Below the pieces are notes generated by a model. The model searched no databases and had not been told where the DNA came from. It saw nothing but the letters and a program-made list of their open reading frames with translations. Positions 20,696 through 29,200 of a stretch of DNA of 64,000 nt are shown in pieces (the stretch's first letter is position 1; each line of letters starts with the position of its first letter). Origin of the DNA: Rhynchopus euleeides (taxonomy: Eukaryota > Euglenozoa > Diplonemea > Diplonemida > Diplonemidae); assembly GCA_963210315.1 (NCBI GenBank), contig OY723287.1:1054001-1118000 (forward strand), given 5' to 3'. A program made the position numbers and the translations under genes.

Positions 20696-20941
20696 CTTTG
20701 CATTCTCTGCACGGTGGACTCCCACACGTCAGGGTGCACCTTTTTGGGATATCGGAATATCGGGGGTCTGGCGAGGTCCGACCCCCGCGAGCGGGGGTAT
20801 GGACCCCCGATAGCGGGGGTCGTCTGGGCACCAAAAATAGCAGGGCAGACTCCCGCTAGCGGGGGTCGCCCAGACCCCCGCTCCAGGGGGTGGGAGTCCA
20901 CCGTGTGGACCACCTCTAAGGTGCACCACTCTCTTCTCCAG

Positions 20942-21150
20942 GGTCAAACGGCATATTCCCACGTTTTCTCGTGTTTCTGTACGGGGTCTAATATAAGATG
21001 GACTCATCCGCAGAACACGTCCGGGGGCACCATGGATTCCAATGTTCCGAAACATGCCGTTTTCGAGGTTTTTCGGGTCACCTGCGGTGCGCACGGCCCA
21101 AAAAATGGGGTGAAACAGGTCACGAAAATCAAGAAAAAGCTGAGGATAAG
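20942..21150 (-). repeat. Inverted partner of the 5440-5665 repeat
   Basis: The reverse complement shares 'gtgcgcaccgcaggtgacc', 'aaaacggcatgtttcgg' and 'gatgagtccatc'-type phrases with 5440-5665. It is non-coding as far as I can see. Confidence 0.65.
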
Positions 21151-21404
21151 TACCGGGTTTTTGGCCGCTTTTTTGTCAGAATAAGCTTCAGGTATGACTG
21201 TAGGGGTGTGGGTTTGTGATTTGTGGTATGTACGTGCCCTCCGGGCGCGCCTCGCCTGCGCGAAAAAAAAAATCCTGGCAGTTTAAAAAATTCTTCCTGG
21301 CTGTGGACCCCCCTGGAAGACCAGTGAAATCCCTGGTCACTCCGCTCTCGAGGACAAACAAAATCCCTACGTACCTGAACTGCCAAACACCCCCCCCCCC
21401 TCAC

Positions 21405-21926
21405 TTACGGGTGCGCGGATCTCATGTGCTCGTCGCGCTTTACAGTGGTTTTAAAGAGCTCGAAACAAACACAGCAAAGCTTTTGTGTCAGCACGCGCGA
21501 ATGGTGACTGAGGTAGTGCTGGCTCAGTCCCTTCGATTTTTTCCGTTTGCCGCACTCCTGGCATGTGACAGTGCAGGTCTGACACGGCGCGTTGTTTTGT
21601 GGCCGATGTGCAGCATCATAATGCGCAAACAGTGCTTCTCTCGTGTGGACAACTTTGGAGCACACAATGCAGATATGCTGCTGCACAGGCACTGTACCGG
21701 ATGGCGTTGGTTCCGGCACTTCTGTCACATCCTCGCTGTTGCCCCAGGATTTGGACTTGCAGATGCATGCGAGCAGCGTTGCCTTTGGAGTGGTGTTTTC
21801 CGGGTCGCCCAGAAATTGTTGGCCCCATCGCCCCCTTTGTGACGTGAGATCCAAGGCCGAGGGACTCGAGTCTCCGCTGCAGTGCTGCCGTTGCTCCCTT
21901 CCAACAAGCGTTCCTCGCGGTGACAC
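21405..21926 (-). CDS. C2H2 zinc-finger protein, partial
   Basis: The open frame contains three spaced C2H2 fingers near its C-terminus: 'CIVCSKVVHTREALFAH' with 'YDAAH', 'CQECGKRKKSKGLSQH' with 'YLSHH', and 'CCVCFELFKTTVKRDEH' with 'MRSAH'. It ends with a stop at 21405. No ATG is evident at the 5' end of the open frame (it opens at a GTG), so the N-terminus is probably in another exon or lost. Fingers of this type act in nucleic-acid binding. They occur both in host regulators and at the N-termini of R2-like retrotransposons; no reverse-transcriptase sequence is seen nearby, so the source is open. It lies on the minus strand in repeat-rich DNA, unlike the host genes. Confidence 0.6.
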   Translation of the reverse strand: MSPRGTLVGREQRQHCSGDSSPSALDLTSQRGRWGQQFLGDPENTTPKATLLACICKSKSWGNSEDVTEVPEPTPSGTVPVQQHICIVCSKVVHTREALFAHYDAAHRPQNNAPCQTCTVTCQECGKRKKSKGLSQHYLSHHSRVLTQKLCCVCFELFKTTVKRDEHMRSAHP

Positions 21927-22010
21927 AGCAGCAAAGCTTTATCGCGCCGAACTTCAGGAGGGTCGGGGTGCTCGGTTGGTCCAGCAGGCCGCACCACTAC
22001 AGGACAGCAG

Positions 22011-22032
22011 GTACGTCAGGTACCTGACGTAC
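22011..22032. repeat. 22-bp perfect palindrome
   Basis: GTACGTCAGG facing its complement around the central TA, with no loop. It lies about 85 bases beyond the open 5' end of the zinc-finger frame. Confidence 0.8.
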
Positions 22033-22139
22033 AGGTCCCCCCTCCACACGGATGCCCTGCTTCTGATGGTTACTTTGCAAATCCGCACACACTGCAAGAC
22101 CACCCCCCCCCTTTTGAGACAAGACTGTCCACCCAGGGC

Positions 22140-22440
22140 AATTCCTAACTATCGACCCAGCGACCCACCAAAAACCGGTTTCCCCCCCCCCCCCCCCCAC
22201 TTTTTCCATCGACCCATCGACCCACCGACCCACCGAATTTCTGGGTCGATGGGTTGATGGGTTGAGGGGATCGACCCATCGACCAACCAACCCATCGACC
22301 CATCAACCCATCAACCCACCGACTTTGGTCAGGGGCTTGACATGACATGGATCATGTCAACCTGTGAACAGATGTCCACTACCGTGGCCTCCGGCGGCGG
22401 CTGGTGGACTCCGCCCCCCCCCAGACCCCCCATGTAGCGT
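22140..22440 (+). repeat. CGACCCA satellite plus GC hairpin, copy 1
   Basis: Tandem 'cgacccat/cgacccac' units in both orientations lead through 'gactttggtcaggggcttga' and 'catgtcaacctgtgaacag' into a GC-hairpin core (22375-22435). The same order occurs at 22918-23096. Confidence 0.7.
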
Positions 22441-22531
22441 GTCCTTGCGCGACAATTTATCGTCACATCGGGTAGGGTCTGGCCAATCAGGATGCAGCCC
22501 AATTCATACCGAATCTGCCCGCCGGGAATAA

Positions 22532-22592
22532 ATGTTCGCTACCGTGGCCTCCGGCGGCTGGGGGGCAGAGCCCCCCAGACCTCCCCGTGCCC
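22532..22592 (+). repeat. GC-hairpin dispersed repeat
   Basis: A plus-strand copy of the family described at 5719-5780, with the variant loop 'gggcagagccccccag'. Confidence 0.7.
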
Positions 22593-22917
22593 TGTGCCTG
22601 TCCAACAGGGACAGGCACCCCCCGTTTGAAAGGTAGCCTATTGGATTCTGCGTGTCATGCCATCTTTTGAACATGAGTTCATCACGCAGCTGTTTCAGGG
22701 GGAGTTCCAAAAAGTGCAAGCCCTGTGGGTCGATGCTACGTCATCGTCTGTCATGCTGCCCACCCCTTCAATCATGGGGAGGTCCTGCACCCCAAGGAAG
22801 TTGCAGATGCAATGGGCGCGAAGAAAACACGGGCCACCATGGAGCTGCTAGCTGAGCGCGCAAAAAAAAATGTACCCCCCTTTTTGACAGTCTTTGCCCA
22901 GCTCCCCCCCTTTTTCC

Positions 22918-23096
22918 CCCCATCGACCCGGTTTTCCCCCGACCCTGGAAAGTTAGGAATGCCCCTGCTTCCTAACTATCGACCCAACGACCCACCGACT
23001 TTGGTCAGGGGCTTGACATGGATCATGTCAACCTGTGAACAGATATCCACTACCGTGGCCTCCGACGGCTGGGGCTCCGCCCCAGACCCCCTGTGG
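22918..23096 (+). repeat. CGACCCA satellite plus GC hairpin, copy 2
   Basis: A shorter copy of 22140-22440 sharing 'ccaccgactttggtcagggg' and the GC-hairpin core (23043-23096). The open frame of the giant gene runs back into this element, which is why I place that gene's start downstream, at 23288. Confidence 0.7.
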
Positions 23097-23287
23097 GGTG
23101 TGCCTGTCTTGTCCCCAAGCCCTTGCGCGTATGCCGCTGTGACAGATCAAAAAGGGGGTGCACCCGCTCTGTTGGTGATGCACACACAACATGCAGGCAG
23201 TGCACATTACACAGACACATAATCGGAAGCACTACATACAAGCAGAACGCACGAAGAGTGTGTGCAGCGGAAGAAATCTGTGAGGGG

Positions 23288-26200
23288 ATGGGGTCGAGTG
23301 CGAGTGTGGAGGAGCACGGGCGGGGTTGGTGGGGCAGCACACGCGCTGTGAAGGAGGCACTGGAGGGCGGGACGTGGCGGCAGCTGCTGGAGAAGCACAA
23401 GGCGGACGTAAACGCGTCGGACCCATACACCGGGCGGACGCTGCTGCACGAGGTGTTGCAGCCCGCGTGCAGGGGGGTTCCCGCTGCTGCCGAAGCAGTC
23501 AAGTTTCTGGTGGAGGAGTGCGGGGCAGCCAGCGTTCCGGACGGGGAGGGGCGCACACCGGTGTGGTACGCGCTGCAGCACCGCGATGTCGGCACACGCA
23601 GTGCGCTGCTGGCGGCCCTCGCCGAGCAAGTGGGGAATATGCAGACGGAGGTGGTCAGCAGGCTGCGGCACTTCCTCACAGACGAGTGGGCGCCCTTGAG
23701 GGCACGTGTTCCCACTGTTACTGATGCAGCCCACACTGCATCGGATGGACTCCCACAGTCGCAGGCTCAGCCACCGCCACAGGAGCTCCCCACAGACAAA
23801 CCCACCGACAAGGACAAGACGAGCGAGCGGCTGGAGAACCACGTGGACGGGCGGAAGATCCGCTTCACGCGCAGCGACAAGGCGGGCGAGACACCGCTGC
23901 TGGAGTGGCTGGTGCAGCTGCTGACGGTGCGACCGGATCTCGGGTACCGGGCAAATCACGTGGACAGCATGCTGCTGGGGCTGCGGTTTGTTGTGCAGCG
24001 GGTGCTGCAGCATGTGGAGAATGCGCCAGACGAGATCGAGGACTGGATGGCGGTGGACGACTGGTTCGAACATCTGTGCGCAGGCTACCTCTTCACCTGC
24101 GACTGCGTGGAGTACGAAGTCAACAGTGAGACGTGCGATCTCGTGCGCAAGGCAGACGGTGCACCTAGCGTGAAGGAGTACCACGGGAACTTCACCGACC
24201 CGGTTGTGCTGGGGAACCACGGGGCGGGTTGCGTGCGGCCGGCACTGTACTTCGGGATGAACCAGGCGATGCGGACGATTGGGCTGTCGAAGGAAGCGCG
24301 TGAGTCCGCGGCAGGCAGCGTGTTCGAGCTTGAGCCTGCACCGGCACAGCTGCACGTGATTGCGACGTTCCAGCCGCTGATAGCGAAGCTGACGCGGCTG
24401 ATCCGGAGCCGGCGGCCGAGCCTGACCACGGTGTTCCGCGGGATCAACGTGAACGTGTCGGCGCAGTACAAGGTGGGGACGTCGGTGGTGTGGAATGCCT
24501 TCACGTCGACGACGCAGGAACAGGGTGTGGCGAAGACCTTCATGTACGGGAAGGCTGGGACGTTTTTTGTGATTGTGGCGAAGCAGGGTGCGGCGGAGGT
24601 GGGATTCGCAAGCGTGTTCCCGCAGGAGGCGGAGCTGCTGTACGACAGCAACATCGAGTTCCGGGTGCAGTGGAAGCTGTCCCCGACGCTGCTGCGCATG
24701 GTGGGGCAGCCCTTCGACGTGATTGTGATGCAGGAGGTAGCTGCGCATGACGAGAAGAAAGACAGCAACAACGGCGCCGGCGACTACTCTGTGGCGGACC
24801 AAGTTGAGGCGGTGCGGAAGGTGCTGCAGCACACGGCGTCGCTCTTTGCGGAGTTCCTGGACGGCTACGTGGAGGGCAGGGTCGGGGACGATACACATGT
24901 GGCGGAGTCGGAGACGAGGATGCTGCTGCACGAGGTGGACGAGTGGCTGGCGGCAGACGGGCACGGGGAGGAGGGGGCGGGGGAAGGGGCGAGGGGGACG
25001 GGGCGGCACCCGCTGTGCCTGGTCGGGGACGGAGGCACCGGGAAGACATCTGCGGCGGTTGCGGTTCTGTGCCACCTGCTGCAGGAGAAGAAGGGGGATG
25101 CGGGCGTGGTTGCGGGGCAGAGAAAGAAGCCCGTGTTCCCTGTCTTTGTGGCGCTGCCGTCGATTGGTGCGTCCACCGTCACAACACACGGCGGGATCGA
25201 CGAGTTCATCGGGAAGTCGTTCGGGCTGGAGGGGGCTGCGTTAGATCACCTCAGCAGTGTCTACGACGTTGTGGTGATCCTGGACTCGCTGGACGAGGTG
25301 GGGCTGGCGCGGAAGGATTTGGGGGACGCGTACAAGGCCAGTGGCGGGCAAGGGGTGCTGCGGCTGCACCCGTGGTGTGCGAATCAGTGCAGTGTGATTG
25401 TGACGACGCGCGGTGAGTACCTGAAGAGCGTGGATCACACACCGTCGCAAATCTGTGGGGATGGGACGAGGTCGCTGTACATGCAACCCTTCACACAGGC
25501 AGACGCGGTGGCGTACATCAGCAAGGTGCGTGTGGCACAGGTGGCGAAGGCGGAGCAGCAGCGTGTGGACGCATTTTTCACTGCGGACGATCAGCGGAAG
25601 CTGGCCGACACGGTGCGCGGCACATGCGGTGCAGCTGATGATGATACAGCGGTGGTGCCCAGCGTCCGAGCGGTGGTGGTGGCGATTGTGGAACGGGCGT
25701 GGGTGCTGGCTGGTGCTGGCAGCGGCAGCAGCGGCAAAGACAAGACACCGGGTGCTTCTACAGACAACGGGGTGCGGGGAAACGCAAACACCACCCCGTG
25801 TGTGGAGGCTGCAGCCGAGGCGGTGATATTGGCGCTGGAAGGCAGATGCGGCGGCACACCTCATGATGCAGGGTCATCAGTCCCGCTGCGTGATGTGCTT
25901 GTGGCGCTGTCGCAGCAGGCGGGGTTCTTGGAGCTGAAGGCAGCGCAGCAGCGTGCAGCCGAACAGACCACAACACGGCTGGAGCAGCTGGCGGCGGAAC
26001 CAGTTCCTCCACGCACAGTTGCAGACGCTGAGGTGGCGGTACTGTCGCAGCTGCGCAACCCGTTCCTGCTTCACATGGCGTGTTACGCTCAGCACGAGCT
26101 GTCATCGTGCAGCGCACAGGTGCATCAGTGCCTGAGTGATGTCGCGGTGTACGAGGCGTACCTGCAGAAGCACGTGGAGGTGGGGTTGCGGCAGGGGTCA

Positions 26201-29200
26201 GTTGGAGCGGCGCGCGCGGAGGAGGTGCTGCGGGTGGGGGAACTGATTGCGTGCGCGATGCTGCAGGCACAGACGTGGCAGGGATCACTGGGCACAGAGC
26301 GGGCGCGCCTGTTGCAGGAGGACGGGGTGGACCGTGCAAGAGCAGACGAGGCGTTCCGGGTCCTCCCGTTTCGTGTGGAGAGCTTCCACGACGACAGCAG
26401 CGCGTTTGCATTCCGTCACAAGACGCTTGGGGAGTTCCTTGTGGCGCGGCGCCTGGCACGGAAAGGTGCTGTGGCTGACACGCTTCGGTGCAAAGTGCGC
26501 AGGGCCTTCAGCAAGGATGCGCCGAATGTGCTGGAGTACTTTGCGGACACGGTGCTCACACGTGGGGGCGACGAGCGCGACACAAAGGTGGTGTCCGAGC
26601 TGCTGCCGCTGCTCCTGGCGACCCGCGACGCTGGTGATGATGCGAAATCACTGGCGTCAGCTTCCAATGCCATGGCACTCGCCGCACGCACGCGGTTTAC
26701 ATTCAGGTGCGACCTCACTGGTGTGCTTGTACAGGACAGCGACCTGCGCCACGCACGCCTGTGCGCGACTGTGCTCGAGAAGAGCCGCTTCCACAACTGC
26801 TGGCTGGAGCACGCAATGCTCTGGGAGGGCAATCTCACACGCTCTGACTGGGAGGGCTCCTCCTTCGGGGCCCCGCTCCCGCCTCTGTTGGGTCACACCG
26901 ACAATGTGTGCTCCGTGACTGTCACACCAGACGGATCGAAGATCATCTCAAGCTCTGCCGACAACAGCGTTCGTGTCTGGGAGACATCAACAGGGAAGGA
27001 GCTGCAGAAGCTTGAAGGCCACACCTCCTATGTGCTCTCCGTGACTGTCACACCAGACGGATCGAAGATCATCTCAGGCTCTGACGACAACAGCGTTCGT
27101 GTCTGGGAGGCATCAACAGGGAAGGAGCTGCAGAAGCTTGAAGGCCACACCTCTCCTGTCAACTCCGTGACTGTCACACCAGACGGATCGAAGATCATCT
27201 CAGGCTCTGACGACAACAGCGTTCGTGTCTGGGATACATCAACAGGGAAGGAGCTGCAGAAGCTTGAAGGCCACACCTCCTATGTGCTCTCCGTGACTGT
27301 CACACCAGACGGATCGAAGATCATCTCAGGCTCTGACGACAAGAGCGTTCGTGTCTGGGAGACATCAACAGGGAAGGAGCTGCAGAAGCTTGAAGGCCAC
27401 ACCTCTGCTGTCAACTCCGTGACTGTCACACCAGACGGATCGAAGATCATCTCAGGCTCTGACGACAACAGCGTTCGTGTCTGGGAGACATCAACAGGGA
27501 AGGAGCTGCAGAAGCTTGAAGGCCACACCTCTGCTGTCAACTCCGTGACTGTCACACCAGACGGATCGAAGATCATCTCAGGCTCTGCCGACAACAGCGT
27601 TCGTGTCTGGGATACATCAACAGGGAAGGAGCTGCAGAAGCTTGAAGGCCACACCTCTGCTGTCAACTCCGTGACTGTCACACCAGACGGATCGAAGATC
27701 ATCTCAGGCTCTGCCGACAACAGCGTTCGTGTCTGGGAGACATCAACAGGGAAGGAGCTGCAGAAGCTTGAAGGCCACACCTCTGCTGTCAACTCCGTGA
27801 CTGTCACACCAGACGGATCGAAGATCATCTCAGGCTCTGAAGACAACAGCGTTCGTGTCTGGGAGACATCAACAGGGAAGGAGCTGCAGAAGCTTGAAGG
27901 CCACACCGGCTATGTGCGCTCCGTGACTGTCACACCAGACGGATCGAAGATCATCTCAGGCTCTGACAACAGCGTTCGTGTCTGGGAGACATCAACAGGG
28001 AAGGAGCTGCAGAAGCTTGAAGGCCACACCTCTGCTGTCAACTCCGTGACTGTCACACCAGACGGATCGAAGATCATTTCAGGCTCTGACGACAACAGTG
28101 TTCGTGTCTGGGAGACATCAACAGGGAAGGAGCTGCAGAAGCTTGAAGGCCACACCGGCTATGTGCGCTCCGTGACTGTCACACCAGACGGATCGAAGAT
28201 CATCTCAGGCTCTGACAACAGCGTTCGTGTCTGGGAGACATCAACAGGGAAGGAGCTGCAGAAGCTTGAAGGCCACACCTCTGCTGTCAACTCCGTGACT
28301 GTCACACCAGACGGATCGAAGATCATCTCAGGCTCTGACGACAACAGCGTTCGTGTCTGGGATACATCAACAGGGAAGGAGCTGCAGAAGCTTGAAGGCC
28401 ACACCGGCTATGTGCGCTCCGTGACTGTCACACCAGACGGATCGAAGATCATCTCAGACTCTGCCGACAACAGCGTTCGTGTCTGGGATACATCAACAGG
28501 GAAGGAGCTGCAGAAGCTTGAAGGCCACACCTCTGCTGTCAACTCCGTGACTGTCACACCAGACGGATCGAAGATCATCTCAGGCTCTGACGACAACAGC
28601 GTTCGTGTCTGGGAGACATCAACAGGGAAGGAGCTGCAGAAGCTTGAAGGCCACACCGGCTATGTGCGCTCCGTGACTGTCACACCAGACGGATCGAAGA
28701 TCATCTCAGGCTCTGACAACAGCGTTCGTGTCTGGGAGACATCAACAGGGAAGGAGCTGCAGAAGCTTGAAGGCCACACCTCTGCTGTCAACTCCGTGAC
28801 TGTCACACCAGACGGATCGAAGATCATCTCAGGCTCTGACGACAACAGCGTTCGTGTCTGGGATACATCAACAGGGAAGGAGCTGCAGAAGCTTGAAGGC
28901 CACACCGGCTATGTGCGCTCCGTGACTGTCACACCAGACGGATCGAAGATCATCTCAGGCTCTGACAACAGCGTTCGTGTCTGGGAGACATCAACAGGGA
29001 AGGAGCTGCAGAAGCTTGAAGGCCACACCTCTGCTGTCAACTCCGTGACTGTCACACCAGACGGATCGAAGATCATCTCAGGCTCTGACGACAACAGCGT
29101 TCGTGTCTGGGAGACATCAACAGGGAAGGAGCTGCAGAAGCTTGAAGGCCACACCTCTGCTGTCAACTCCGTGACTGTCACACCAGACGGATCGAAGATC

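Larger units (their letters stand above)
17971..23287. other. Repeat-rich intergenic region
   Basis: No host gene on the + strand can be supported. The contents are poly-C (about 18118-18132), a GT-rich tract (18298-18380), 'gacgggtgaaacgac' repeats (18920-18970), runs of 'cttagaaaaaa' (20325-20430; similar phrases at 58485-58545 and 59245-59255), GC hairpins, a cluster of small CCCCCG/CGGGGG hairpins (20776-20886), a zinc-finger ORF on the minus strand (21405-21926), a 22-bp palindrome (22011-22032) and 'cgaccca' satellite-like sequence (22150-22320). Confidence 0.55.

Noticed and set aside
23093-23287. In-frame 65-codon extension upstream of the ART-NACHT-WD40 gene
   Set aside because: It lies in the GC-hairpin/CGACCCA repeat copy, has no domain character, and the downstream ATG gives a myristoylation-like start.
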